Source: Triglochin maritima
Lineage: Eukaryota; Streptophyta; Magnoliopsida; Alismatales; Juncaginaceae
Assembly (NCBI GenBank): GCA_963682175.1
Contig: OY821784.1
Span: 28,501,621 to 28,565,620 of the forward strand
Reading direction: 5' to 3'
DNA: 64,000 nt
Part shown: positions 32,885-44,045 of the stretch, in pieces
Numbering within the stretch: position 1 is the stretch's first letter
Layout of the letters: the number at the start of each line of letters is the position of its first letter
Made by a program: the position numbers and the translations under genes
Notes under the pieces: model-generated
What the model was told of the DNA's origin: nothing
Database searches by the model: none
What the model saw: only the letters and a program-made list of their open reading frames with translations

Positions 32885-33355
32885 CGGTCGACCGAACCAG
32901 TTCTCAGTTCGACCGGTTTATAACAGACTCTCCACAGTGATTTTACCGAACTCTACCGGTCGACCGGTTCTACCTTTTCGGTCGACCGATCCCGGATTTT
33001 AATATGACCGTTTTTCTTGTCGTATTCCTATAACGGTCGTATTCGTATAAAACAAAACTTAACCCCAAAATACATTCGGTAACCGGTCGAACGAAGACCT
33101 TGTTTCGGTCGACCGGTTGAACATATTTTCAGAAACCAAATTCCCTGCTATCGGTCGACACATTTCTCGTTCGACCGATTGACCTTTGTCTCAACCGAAT
33201 CCCCTTATCGGTCGACCGCCCCATACTTTGGTTCGACCGATTCACTTAAGTAGAGTTAAGTTCTAGCTCGTTTGTCCGACCGAATATTCTTTTGTTCGAC
33301 CGTTCTCTTTGAAATCAAGTTAACGGTCGACCGGTTTACTAGTTTCGGTCGACCG
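32885..33355 (+). repeat. Paired CGGTCGACCG array in a copia LTR
   Basis: Pairs start at 32885/32906, 32957/32979, 33084/33106, 33152/33168, 33209/33230, 33273/33293 and 33324/33346. The within-pair offset is 20-22 bp in six of seven. Pair-to-pair steps are 51-74 bp, with one 127-bp step that contains a decayed pair. This is the same architecture as in the Ty3 LTRs at 15.8 and 27.1 kb, although the rest of the LTR is unrelated. Confidence 0.9.
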
Positions 33356-33450
33356 GTTCTGGACAGATTTGCAGCCCGATTTTCTGCTTTGTGTATCTTG
33401 CACAAAACCCAATCAAATCTATCCCCAACGGCTAGAATACCTTAGGAGCT

Positions 33451-33459
33451 TATAAATAG
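33451..33459 (+). promoter_or_regulatory. TATA box of the SIRE-like LTR
   Basis: TATAAATAG, a strong plant TATA word, about 100 bases downstream of the CGGTCGACCG array. In this family the array therefore sits in U3, where enhancers lie. Confidence 0.65.
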
Positions 33460-34325
33460 AGGATCAAGACTTGTTGTTAATACAACTCTCCAACTCCAAT
33501 TGTCCCAATACATTAGAGAGAAACCTCAATCCTCAAAGCTCCCAATTCTACACTCCATAAGCCTAAACTTCACACATTTGATCATATACTCATCCTACTC
33601 AAAGTGTGCTCAATTAGAGAGTGAATCCCACTCAAGGTTACATTTGTTGTAAAGAGAGCAAGGGTCTTGGTGAAAGCCCAAGACAAGAAGCAAGGATTTC
33701 GGTGAAAGCCCGAAGTGAATCTCTCGGTTTGTGAGAGGTGGTGCCAAGCTCGGCGAGGGTTGTTCGCGAGCTTGAAGACTTGTAAAAGGCGTTGCTCCCG
33801 GCCCGGAACGGGGAGGCATAGTGAAGACGCAAGAGGAGCTCGAACGGGGATTCGAGAGGGGCTTGCAAGAGAGGACGTAGGCACGGCCGAACCTCTGTAA
33901 ATCCGGTGTCTTCTTGTGTGGTTTGCATTGCTTTCCTACTTGTGCTTGATTTAGTTTAATTTCCGCTGCATTTCTTTGATCGATCAACCAAGTAGTTAAT
34001 TAGGGCTTAATCGTGATTAGTTTGTGAACCCATAACCCACACGATCCTACAGTAGGGTCATGTAAGTGCCTATATAAAGCACTAGAATTCACCATTTGTA
34101 ACACAACAACAACATATATCAAGCATTAGAAGTTGAGCCACGAAATTGTGTGAGCAAAAAGTGAGTATGTGAGTAGAAAAAAGAAGAAGAGTGTGCTTTG
34201 CAAAATCGTTTTTTGCTTTGTGAGTGTCAAGGAGAGAGTCATCTTCTTTCCTTCGTGCCCCCCAGTAGAATAGATCAAGAATGAATCTAGTGGTGTCAAA
34301 AGAAGGCAAAAGGAATGGTGATCAG

Positions 34326-34429
34326 GGCGGTCTAAGGCAGCACACGAGGCGTGCCTTTTAGACCGCCAGTTGGCGGTTGGGGACCGTCAATCAGCGGTCC
34401 CTCTAGCCCAGGAGACGGGTAATCTCCTG
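34326..34429 (+). other. Three consecutive hairpins near the copia LTR end
   Basis: Hairpin one pairs GGCGGTCTAA (34326-34335) with TTAGACCGCC (34358-34367), and the stem continues inward with GGCA/TGCC after a small bulge. Hairpin two pairs GGACCG (34381-34386) with CGGTCC (34395-34400). Hairpin three pairs AGGAGA (about 34410-34415) with TCTCCT (34423-34428). They lie downstream of the LTR TATA box, so they would be in the R/U5 RNA just before the primer site. Confidence 0.6.
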
Positions 34430-34475
34430 TGGTGGGTTGATCAGTAGCTCCCCGTCCTCCTCCCGTCCTCCAACA

Positions 34476-35115
34476 TGCAAAACTTATTGTTTGGTAAATC
34501 ACTCATACAAACCATACCATATTTTTATACTTTTATTTACCATGTTTGGTAGCAAAAAAAATGTTGTTCGAGATTAGATTTTGATCCAAAAAAGAAGGGA
34601 AGAACAAGTTATTTTAAAAGCCGTGGGTTTTGAAAAATATTTAGGGCATATTTTGATAATCAAGAATACCATGGATTTTGAGGAAAACTATATTTTTCAG
34701 ATAAATACATTCTCAACGCTACCGGGATTTTTGGATCACCATGAATAATTTATTATCAATCTACATTTTTTTGCGGAAAACACCTTTCTGAAAAAGGAGT
34801 TACTACACAAGGTTAATCAAATTCTGTCAACTCACCTTGAACGATGAGAAAGTTTCACGTTAGCAGCCGCCTAACAAAATGTGTTGAGTTTATGACTTCC
34901 AATTTAGGTAGATTTGGACTTCCCTATTATTTCACGTTAACCGACATAATAACTATAAAACGTTGTTTGTCACGACAACTCATGTAGAAAGTTATTAAAA
35001 TAATATAATAAAAAATACAAAACCCTATCAAAAAAATTAAAACACTACCAAATTCTCCAAACATCAAAACTTCAAATCGTGTTTTTTCTCATTCTCAATC
35101 AACCCCAAAGCCTAC
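34476..35115. other. Unassigned AT-rich sequence
   Basis: No gene or element end seen between the copia 3' LTR and the next solo LTR. The first bases after the copia LTR (TGCAA) would be its right target-duplication copy, but the left side is lost. Confidence 0.4.
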
Positions 35116-36448
35116 TGATTAGTAGCATATCATGCAACATATTCATACTATATACCCTTAATTTTACCCCAATATTATGCTACTCGAGTGTTTGTTGTTA
35201 TATTTCAGGTATTAGATAATAAAGAAGAGAAGGGAAGAGAAAAAGGACTTAAATGAAGCAAAATAAACCTCTCTGTCAAACAGAAGGACCCATCTAAAAG
35301 AGGGAAGGACCTGGATGTTAGCCCAGAGTGACCAAATAGCAAACCGAGAAACTTCGCACCATCATGATGAGTATTTTGGCAATTAGATTCAGGCACAGAC
35401 TCCAATAACCGATCTGAGTGCACCACACGTGAAGAATTGAAGCACTAAAACATATCTACAAAATCGGATCAGATCCGAGAAAAAGTGACCACTAATTGGC
35501 AGTCCTAGACCGCTATTCGTGGTTCCTTTTGATCCGAATCCGACACGACTTCTCGTAGTTGTTTATTATGTTGTATTTATCCATTTGTAGAAGTTTCATT
35601 AGTCCCACATCGGGGAATTGTCGCAAATTAACCTTTTCATGTCTATAAATAGAAATCTTCTTCCTCCTTTGTAATTAAAGCATTGCTTGATGATAATTTT
35701 CTCTACTTGGAGCAAAACTCAAGTGGAGAAGAATGCTGCTTGTAATGTGAGTTATTAATAAAATAATTTTTTAGATTGTTCTAATGTTGTCTCTTTTAAT
35801 GTTTGCATGCTTAGCTTAGTTTTGTTCTCTTAATCTTAGTTTAGTTAGTAGAATGTCTTTTTTCCTTAATTTAATAGTTAACTTAATGTGTAGTGAGTAG
35901 TTCCATCCCCCTTTGTAGGTGGAGATGATGTTCATACATGTAATGAAGAATGAGAATGAATGATATCGTATGCAATATGTGATGTTCCATAATCATTATG
36001 TACTTCCCATTCTTGTTTAGGTTCTTAATAACCAACTTGTTTATGCTCATGTTAATAAACTAGCTTAGTGATTGGAATGATAGGTTTTGCCACAACCATT
36101 AGTTACTTCCTATGCATGAAAACACAACCTACACTTGTGCCTTATTGAATGCATCATTCACCACTTTATTACATGTATACACACACTCCACCCCTTGGGG
36201 GTTTCTCTTCCATAATTCCATCTTGCTTTTATAGTTACTTAGTTTAGTTTCAATTCTTCTCATGATTTCATCTTCCTTGTTTGTTGCTTACTAGTTTCTA
36301 GCTTAGTTTGGTTTAATCAACTTCTTCTTCCTTTATTTTCCACTCGATTTCCGAAGAATCAGAGTTGACACACCTTGGTGGACTCGACCCGTACTTGCCG
36401 CTGGTTCATCGCGAACGTGCACTTGCATTTTAAACTTTAATCGAAACA
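35116..36448 (+). mobile_element. Solo LTR, Athila/Tat-like Ty3 family (plus orientation)
   Basis: 1333 bp, from TGATTAGTAGCATATCATGC to TTTAATCGAAACA, flanked by CCTAC (35111-35115) and CCCAC (36449-36453), a 5-bp duplication with one mismatch. The end resembles the end of the LTR at 54412 (read on the minus strand, TTAACTGAATCGACCA). A TATAAATAG box is at about 35644. It is homologous, in the opposite direction, to 2058-3578, 46235-49378, 46834-48425 and 54412-61673. Confidence 0.8.
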
Positions 36449-36453
36449 CCCAC

Positions 36454-38043
36454 CCAACGCCTTTATTTTAAATGAATTAGTTTGTTGTAAAAATTAATTA
36501 ATCTGATGTCTATCATCGCCAGGCTTTGGGTGATGCATTAACTGAACAAAATAATGAAAATTTTATTTGATTTAGTGGTTGTGAACAAAATATGGATTTA
36601 AGAGATTATATGGTTTTAGGGTTGATCATGTGAATCCGAAGAAATTATGTTTGTGGTGTAAAAATGATTTTTGATTGATTAGCATTTTGGAACTGAGAAC
36701 GGATTTACCAATGTGAGAAATTAGGTGACCCTGGCGACCAAATGTTATCTTTGGTATATTTTGGACTTTTGCCTGATCATGTGAATGGAAATGAAAACAT
36801 TTAGGTAAGGAGATTGAAAACAAGATAAATTATTCCATAGTTGTTTTACCTTTACGGAATGATTGTAAGAAAAATATTTGGATGTTTGAGGTTTTAACCA
36901 ATTTTCAGGGTTGGAAAAGTGTTAAAAAAGGAGAATATTTTGAATTTTCTTATTTACCATTTATTTATTTTAAATGCCATCTTTAAGGTCGACGACGTTA
37001 AATTGCAATAGAAGTCAAAAAGAGCATTAATTTGTTTCTTGATTGGTGTGAAACAGGTCAGTCTGCCCCACCCGCTGAATTCCCTAGGATCCGCCTCTGA
37101 ATGCAAGGATGGATTTAAAATGTTGGAACTTGCCGTTCTTGGATGATTTTCCATCTGCTGGTTGTGAAGCTCGTATTGTGGAGGTAAAAAGAGGAAAAAA
37201 AAAACGAAATAGACTGCAATTATTGGTAATAAACTTCAAAAACATTTCTTTATTTTATTAATTTAGTTCTTGTCAGTTAAGAACTTTTTTTGCAGTGCAC
37301 TTTGATACGATTTTTGTGTTTCTGCAATTCCATCCTTAATTTCAGTCATGTTTATCTCACATGTAGTCTTATATATATGTATATGTATATTTATATAATA
37401 TTATTAACGGGTATACGGGTAATGCACATACCCGTACCCGACTTGTTTATCCGGCCAACGGGTTAACATGTACGGGTTAACGGGTACAAAATTTTAAACG
37501 GATACGAAATTTTGTACCCATACGAGTCAGGTACATGGGTATACGGGTATTACCACCCTTTACAACCCTAATTGGAAGGGTGGAGATGGAGGTGTGTTTG
37601 GCTTGACCGTATCACGTGTCTTTCTTGGTTTTAATTCCAACCACATCCACTAGTCGATTGCTTTCCAACTCCATGTGCATGTACTCGGGTTACAAATCTT
37701 GGGGCATCTTCTAAAGTATTATGTTTAAACAAAAGGTTGAAGGTTATTCTTTTTCTTTTGATAAACTTTCAAGGTTGTAGGGTTTTTATAGAACATTTTT
37801 CATGTATATACAATAGGGCTTTGCCCACTTTTTACAAATCCTATGGAGTTTTCGGAAATTTTCATGAATGCCGTTAAGAAATTTTAAATATGATAAATAT
37901 ATAGGTACCCTTGAAATTTACATAACCTTATACCCATCTATTTTACCATAACTTCTTCCTATTTATAAGCAGTTTAGTCAACCATTGCAACCCAATGTTG
38001 ACCATAAAAAACCCAGTCAAACTTAATTTTAAATCGTCTATAC
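36454..38043. other. Unassigned sequence with a word-rich MITE-like patch
   Basis: No gene recognised. 37406-37565 is listed separately. The rest is AT-rich with scattered short frames that match nothing I know. Confidence 0.4.
37406..37565. repeat. ACGGGTATACGGGTA word repeats, hAT-MITE-like
   Basis: The words ACGGGT, CCCGTA and TACGGGTTAACGGG recur on both strands. The right side reads TACCACCCTTTACAACCCTA, whose complement (TAGGGTTGTAAAGGGTGGTA) looks like a hAT-type end. The left end was not found. Confidence 0.4.
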
Positions 38044-39502
38044 TGTAGGATCGTGTATGTGTTACTTCTAATCACTTTTAAACTAATTCTCTACTTGCTT
38101 AATCAACCAAAGATGCAGCAGAATAAAAACAAAAGCAAGCAGAGAAGAAAATGCAAACCACACAAAATGCACTAAAAGATTTTATAGAGGTTTGGCCTCC
38201 CACATACTTCCTCTCTTGCAAGCTCCGCTCGATCTCCCTTGAGCTCCGGTTACGTCTTCACTATCCATCTCGTTCTGGGCCGAGATTAAGCATTTTACAA
38301 CATAAGCTCCGCAAACAATCCTCGCTAGCTTGATTTCGTCCTCTCACAACCCGAGATGGAACACTTCGGGCTTTCACCAAAATCCTTTCTTCTTTGACAA
38401 ACAATTGAGTGAAACACACTCTCTAACCTTGAGCACACTTGAGTGGATAATAGTTTATGACTAAAGTGTGGATTTGAAGGTTTGGAGTGTTTGGATTTAT
38501 CTCTCTAATGTAGGAGCAAATAGAGAGTTGTTCTAAACAAGGTTTGGAACATACATTTATAAGCTCTAGGAAGGTTATATCCGTTGTGACTAAAGAGGTA
38601 AGTGGTTGTGTAAGAAATACAAAATAGTGAAGTGTAGGTCACAGTTCAGAAAAAATTCGGTCAACTGAATCAGGCATACCGGTAGAAAATCTGGTTATAA
38701 CATAAGTTCACTTAAGTGAATGGTCGAAATAAATTGGGGATCAGTCGAGTAAAAGATGGATCAGTCGAACTAAGCGAAAGGTTGGCTCGACCGGAAATAT
38801 TCAGGTACTTCTCGGTTCAAGAAAAAGTCTAGGTTTGGTTGACTGGTTTCTTGGAAACGTTCAACCAAAAACTAACAAACAATTTGGGGTTTGAAAAACA
38901 CTAATGTTCAGTCGACCGAAACTAGGTACACGGTCGACCGATGAACACTTGAATTCTGGGGTTTAGGAAATCCGACCGTTGTAGAATAAGAAAAGTCCAA
39001 CGGTCACTTGACATGTGTCGACGGTTGAACAAAAGGCTTGCAACGGTCAACCGGTAAATCACTATTAGTTATAACAGAATAAACAGACCAAACCGGTCGA
39101 ACATAAAACTTGTTTCGGTCGACCGATTTAGCTCAGAAAGCTTGGGTTTAGGTTTAGTGATTTTTGGTCTAAGTTTTAGGTGAGCTATTGAAGTCCAAAT
39201 GTTATGATATTTTGTGTGTGACTTCTCTAAGAAATCTAGTTTGTGTTTGATTGGTTCTTTACTCTTGTATGCTCAATTACAGAAAGTTGCTAAGACTCAA
39301 AAGAAATACAAATTACATGTCTTCAAATGAGCTTTGATTACATGTCTTGACTTGTATCCTTTCTTCCTTGAGTCTTGATCACCTGTAGAAGTTAGCACAA
39401 TACAATATATATGTTATGCATAGTGTGCTACTCTACATTGATTATAATTAAGATTAGGTTGATTAAATCATCAAATTATAGATTAAGGCCAAAAAGCCAA
39501 CA
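38044..39502 (-). repeat. SIRE-like copia 3' LTR (minus orientation)
   Basis: 1459 bp; on the plus strand it runs from TGTAGGATCGTG to AAAAAGCCAACA, the reverse of 32507-34051. Sequence beyond 39502 reads, on the minus strand, GTTGTCATCATCAAAAATGG just before the LTR, the internal end of SIRE-type elements, so this is a 3' LTR attached to internal sequence rather than a solo LTR. A decayed CGGTCGACCG array occupies about 38755-39125, with one clean pair at 38909/38931. No matching 5' LTR is in the window. Confidence 0.8.
38755..39125 (-). repeat. Decayed CGGTCGACCG array in the inverted copia LTR
   Basis: About ten copies remain, many with GTCGAC changed to GTCAAC, GTCGAA or GTTGAC. The clean pair 38909/38931 keeps the 22-bp offset, and 39113 keeps a full CGGTCGACCG. 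The loss pattern is mainly CG to CA or TG. Confidence 0.7.
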
Positions 39503-40640
39503 ATCTCACCATTTTTGATGATGACAACCTATATCTTAATACTTGAAATTTCTATAAGTAAACGATGCATATAAATGTCCCCTATGGATGTGCATAGTTT
39601 TTTGTTCAATTTGTACTCAAATTTTAAGTTACCCCGTAATACTCTCTCCCCCGACATCTATCAAAAATTAAGATTTAACATGAAATTTTATTTCTCCCCT
39701 AAATTCTTGTAATAAAGTTGCTTTCCCTAAATTTTACACTTCATTACCCTATGTATATGATATTCATTAATCTCCCCTATCAATATGAATATGATATTGC
39801 AATTAAGTTCAATTCTAATTGTCCCCTTTTAACATCAAACAAATGTGACATATGAGCATGTGATGTATTAACTCCTCTTTTAGCATCTATTTAGAGATTG
39901 GACACCAAAGCAATGAATGTGTTTCAAATTTACAAGATATGTAATGAATGCAATCAATTAGGCATATTAACCATTTTCCTCCCCCTCAAAGAGGTACATG
40001 AAGCAAATCCTAATTGATTAAAAAATGCGATAAAAATATGACAATTAAGCATTCAATATATCCTAGATTAGAACCAATCTAATATCAATATAGAGGATAG
40101 AATAATTTTACTCAACTTGATCCTCGAATTGGTTCCAATCTTCTTTCGGTAGTGCAACCGGCTTTGAATTTGACTTTCTAAGCTTACCCGGTCACCATCG
40201 ATCTCCCTCTTCAAGCACCTACAAGTGTAGATTTAGGTACCCAAACAATTTTGGATCCTTTAGCATTAGCTTTGGGAACCCAAATCATTTTGGTTTTAGG
40301 AGCCCACACATTTGAAGAACTATGCTTTGCAACTAAGTGCTTTCCATTCAAAGTTGTATGAACTGCATGGTTTTTATTATATGAATCATTATATCCTAAA
40401 TCATGTTTTTGTAAAGATTGTCTTTGACTTCCTAAAAACATGTTAAGCATCTTAGTTCCATTTGTGAACTTTTATAGATCTTTTCTTAATTGCACATTGC
40501 ATGTATGAAGATCTAATTGTTCAACATCAGTATAGAGGATAGAATAATTTTACACAATTTTACTCAATTAGATTAGAACCAATCTAATGAGGAGTTTAGA
40601 TTTTTTGTTCTAATATTGAAAATAAAACCTTTTCCAATTA
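39503..40640 (-). mobile_element. SIRE-like copia internal remnant
   Basis: Short internal piece joined to the LTR at 39502. Apart from the frame at 40211-40450 I recognise no coding. Two words are duplicated with their order swapped: a GATTAGAACCAATCTAAT word (about 40065 and 40570) and a TATAGAGGATAGAATAATTT word (40089 and 40531), suggesting local rearrangement. Most of the polyprotein is deleted. Confidence 0.55.
40211..40450 (-). pseudogene. SIRE-like copia polyprotein fragment
   Basis: 79 codons with two WVPK units (TKMIWVPKANAKGSKIVWVPKS). IWVPK/VWVPK words occur in SIRE-type copia polyproteins between gag and protease. Everything downstream, including protease, integrase and RT, is missing, so the piece is a deletion relic. 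Confidence 0.55.
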
Positions 40641-41222
40641 TCATTGTCAGATACTCTTTGACCTCCTAAAAAGCAACATGGCCTCCGTCCTCCCACGCTT
40701 GGAGCTTGACACATTTGGATGCATTTCTAGAGGCATTAATTAATCAACTGAAGATCTCGTAAGTACCTCCTCCTACATAGTTTTAGTGTCTAATTAGTCG
40801 GTTGTCGGTTGTTCTCTTTGTTTTGCTTTGTTTGTGGTCACCTGTGTGGTTACTTGTTCCCATTTCCGTTGTATTTTCTTATATTTTCTTATTATTGGAT
40901 TAAGTTAATATTTGACGTGTCACTATTGGCCATGAAAATTAGAGGTTACGAGAAGTCCACATATAAATATAGTGTAGGGCCTCCAATTCCAAGAGATCAA
41001 CCAACCTAACCCTAGTTTCCACCTCCACCTTTTTTGTCGCACGTGCACCACCCGAAGAACACTTGGTTCGTGGAATTGCGCTCCTTCTCCAAGAGAGTTG
41101 GAGACTGACCGGAAGAAGAAGAAAGACTCTGTAAGGAGAACACTCGATTCATCTTCTGCTGCCACGGTTCAGATCTTCAAGAGGTATTTTCGATCCTGTA
41201 GGGTAAATCACATTTACCAACA
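40641..41222 (+). repeat. Probable 5' LTR of the second copia element
   Basis: Called from the primer site that follows at 41223. A TATA-like word (TATAAATATA) lies near 40962, and the last bases, TTTACCAACA, end in CA as LTRs do. TTTGACGTGTCACTATTGGCC near 40910 resembles the tail of the copia remnant near 5195. The LTR start is not resolved. Confidence 0.45.
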
Positions 41223-41236
41223 TTGGTACCAGAGGC
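41223..41236 (+). other. Primer-binding site of the second copia element
   Basis: TTGGTACCAGAGGC closely follows the Met-tRNA complement TGGTATCAGAGC, with an internal T to C change. It lies directly after the presumed LTR end CCAACA. Confidence 0.6.
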
Positions 41237-42207
41237 ATCTCGGTTGCTTTCGAATCAAATCATCTTTTATGATTAAGATCATTTTGTTTGATGTTCTTAT
41301 TCAAAAACGTAAGCCTTAGAGATTGATGTTCTATGACCAACATTGATTAACATGGATAATTGTTGTTGCGTTCCTATGTGTTTCTTTTGGCTCACATGCA
41401 CGTTCATGTTGCTATTATACATTAATTTTGTCTTGATTTTGAAGAACAAATTTATTTTTTGGATGTTGCGTTATCTCATCCAGCATGTTTACATATTGTT
41501 TTTCGTTTCATTTATTGAAGTTTATCTTCTTTTTTTGAACATGTACATGTTGATAGAAGAAAGGAAACATGTTCTGGTTGGGTTCTATGACTGCATGTCT
41601 TGGATATGATGCATTGATGCATAATATTATACATGCATTCAATATGGTATATATATGTGCATTCTATATATATTCCCTTTAGTTGATGCTCATGTCAGAC
41701 TAGTTTTTTTCCCTCTCATGTGCATTAGTTTGGAATGAAACATCTCCAGCTTGTTCATATATATGTGATGCAGTGAATGGTTATTATCGTTACTTTTTCG
41801 ATAATTGGTTACAATTCCTATTTATTTGTTTCCATATATAACAAGCATGACTATAATGGAGCAGTGATAAATTATAGAATTGATAATGTTTTATCACTTT
41901 CACCCTTTTTTATCATTGGAAGATTAATTATAACATGTGGTGATTGATATTGCCCGGTAAATGTAGACTTTATTGCCTAATATTGACATGTCATTTGTCT
42001 GGTTTATGAAAGTTCCCATGTTATATGCTAAAGTCTTGTGTAGACTCGTTTAGTATTTTTTAACATTTCCTTATATAAAAAACGAGTTAGAAAATATTGT
42101 TTGACGATAATTGATTGTGTATCTTTTAGCATCAATATTTAGATCCTTAACTCAATTCAGGAATGTTAAATTAATTGATTTCCAAGTGATTTTAACTACA
42201 ATGTTCT

Positions 42208-44045
42208 CACTACTAGAAATATAAGTTTCACCAACGGAAATACATCCGTGGGAGTCCTATCCGTTGTCGGTGTACACTTACATACACCGACGGATATCAA
42301 AAGTTGTCGGTGTAAATGTCCACTGACAAAAGATGTCGACAACTCCGATGGAACGACTCCCTTGGTAATATCGTCCATCGGTGTAAAATTAGAAAAATAC
42401 GTTAATACGGCGATGGATAATATAACCATCACCGACATATTATGTTCGTCGGTGTAGGTTTTTATCAGTAGTCAAGTCGGGCTTTCCCCTTCACTTTCCT
42501 TTTTCTCAAAACAAACCCTTACCCACCGCCTGTCGCTCCTCGCCGCCACCTCCCTGCATCGTCAACCCCTCGCTTCCGCTTCCCCACACCGTCGATCCCT
42601 CTCACTGTAAGCATCTCTCTCGTCTTCCTCGAACCCGAGCCCACCCACCCCGTGCTGTCTCCCTGTCGATCCTCTGCTAGCCCTAAACCCAAACTCTCCC
42701 CTCCCCTTCATGTCTTGTCTTCCTCGAACCTCCCACTTCCCACACGACCCTAAACCCGAACCTCCCACGTCCCACTTCCCATGCGACCCCAGCCCCTAAA
42801 CCCCACCACGCCGCCGCCTTCCTCTCCTTCAAGCAGCCAAACTGACCCAAACCCGACCCTCCCTTTTCCCAAACCACTTCCCCGACCCCTCCCTCTTCCA
42901 AAACGCAACCCCCAACCCCAAACCCGTCCCTAAACAAGACTCCAACCCCAAACCTGTACCCAAATGTAAGGCCCAACCCTAAACCCGATCCAAAACTCGA
43001 CCTTAGCCCCAAACCCGTCCCTAAATGCCTCCCTGAGCCTCGAACCAGACCATAAACTTGACCCCCAGTCCCAAACCCAAGCCCAAACTCGCCCCCAAGC
43101 CCCAAAGAAGTATTTATATTATAATTTGGATGTTTTAAATTTATATTGTTTTGATAATGTAATTTATTTATGATTTTAGATGAACAATAAGATGTTATTG
43201 TTAAGATAGATTTAGATTATTTATTTTGGTTTGAATATAGTTTGAATTTGATTATTTTAATTGTTTTAATCTTGCAGAATTTTTGTACACCAAATCCGCG
43301 GCCATGTCGAGATAATGATGATGATCCATATGGCGGAGCCGACACGGGATGTTTAGTAACTTAGTGTTTTATGTTTTCTGTCAGTTTTTTTGATTAAACA
43401 CTATTGTAGTGCTTACTGAATTCAGATGGTAACTGTAATGAAATTACAACTTGTTTGTTTGAATTGTTTGTAGATAAGTTAATATATATAACTTTTGTGT
43501 TTAGATTGTTTGAATTATTGTTGAAAGAGTTGCATGTCTATGAATGGTTGTTGTTGAATAATGATTGAATTGGATGTATGAATACTTATTGAATGATGTG
43601 TATGAGTGTTTGAGGAATGAACAGAGAATCCTGGAACCCCAAAGAGCAAACAAGCTCTTTTGGGTTCTGGAAAATACGAACACTGACGGACAATATCCGT
43701 CGGTGATAGTACTGACATTTGCAAACTAACACCGACAGACACTATTCATCGGTGTATGTAACAGATAATTAGCTCCGACAACACCTATCCGTTGGTGTAG
43801 GTTCCGCATCCATTGGAGAACGGCTTGGTCGGTGCAACCTAGACCGGAGTATAGATCTATCGGTGTTGTACGAAACAACGGAAGCAAGTGAAAATTTTTG
43901 GTAGGAATTATCGTGCCAAAAGTACCACCGACAGTATATATTCGTCGGTATGTCTGTTAGAGTAGATATACACTGACACATTTAACACCGATAGAAGACG
44001 ATAAGAATAGACGGATACCTTCCATCGGTCAAACCCCATACTGTT
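42208..44045. mobile_element. Non-autonomous CACTA element
   Basis: It starts CACTACTAGAAATATAAG, a classic CACTA end. Both flanks carry many copies of a CCGACGGATAT/TCGTCGGTGTA word (42225-42475 and 43680-44035), the subterminal repeats that CACTA transposases bind. The middle has a C-rich tract (42480-43110) and a possible last-exon-like stretch near 43280, but no transposase. The right terminal repeat was not found; a piece at 42208-42474 (ending TTTTTATCAGTAGT) could be a smaller element by itself. Confidence 0.6.
42560..43110. repeat. Degenerate CCCTAAACCC-like tract inside the CACTA
   Basis: C-rich on the plus strand, with recurring words CCCAAACCCGTCCCTAAA, CCCTAAACCC and CCCAAACCCGACC. 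The minus strand is open for 140 codons of Gly-rich sequence (42683-43105), explained by the repeat. The words resemble plant telomere repeats (CCCTAAA) but the array is irregular. Confidence 0.5.

Larger units (their letters stand above)
32507..34051 (+). mobile_element. Solo LTR, SIRE-like Ty1/copia family
   Basis: 1545 bp, from TGTTGGCTTTTTGGCC to CACGATCCTACA, flanked by perfect GTAGG duplications (32502-32506 and 34052-34056). No coding region remains. The copy at 38044-39502 has the internal motif TTGTCATCATCAAAAATGG beside its start, which is typical of SIRE/Maximus copia elements, and this supports the family call. A TATAAATAG box is at 33451. The CGGTCGACCG array (32885-33355) is upstream of that box. 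Confidence 0.9.
29612..34475 (+). mobile_element. Ty1/copia element lacking reverse transcriptase
   Basis: It is bounded by a 56-bp remnant of the 5' LTR (29612-29667) that is identical to the end of the 3' LTR (34420-34475). Next come a Met-tRNA primer site, one 852-codon frame and a 3' LTR split by a SIRE-like solo LTR. The 5' LTR has lost all but its last 56 bases, so no target duplication can be checked on the left. RT and RNase H are missing. Movement would need help from a related element, and the missing 5' LTR promoter makes expression from this copy doubtful. Confidence 0.8.
32249..34475 (+). repeat. Copia 3' end and 3' LTR, split by a solo LTR
   Basis: Two purine tracts of similar sequence, CAAGGAGGAGTA and CAAGGAGGAGA, lie at about 32235-32246 and 32332-32342. 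The 3' LTR therefore starts at about 32247 or, as TGAGTCAACACATG, at about 32343. It continues to 32506, is interrupted by the solo LTR at 32507-34051, and resumes to end CCTCCAACA at 34475. A TATA box (TATATAAAG) at 34071-34079 lies just after the insertion point, so the solo LTR sits about 20 bp upstream of the copia promoter core. Confidence 0.7.

Noticed and set aside
34321..34370. A tRNA-like look (GCGGTCTAAGGC resembling a D-arm)
   Set aside because: There is no T-arm GGTTCGA box and the sequence folds into a simple long hairpin instead.
42208..42474. A separate 267-bp CACTA MITE
   Set aside because: Its right end (TTTTTATCAGTAGTC) is only roughly a CACTA end and no 3-bp duplication was seen; the same subterminal words continue at 43680-44035, so one larger element is preferred.
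42683..43105. A 140-codon Gly-rich frame
   Set aside because: It follows from the degenerate C-rich tract inside a non-autonomous CACTA; no supporting exon structure. Kept only as a finding about the tract.
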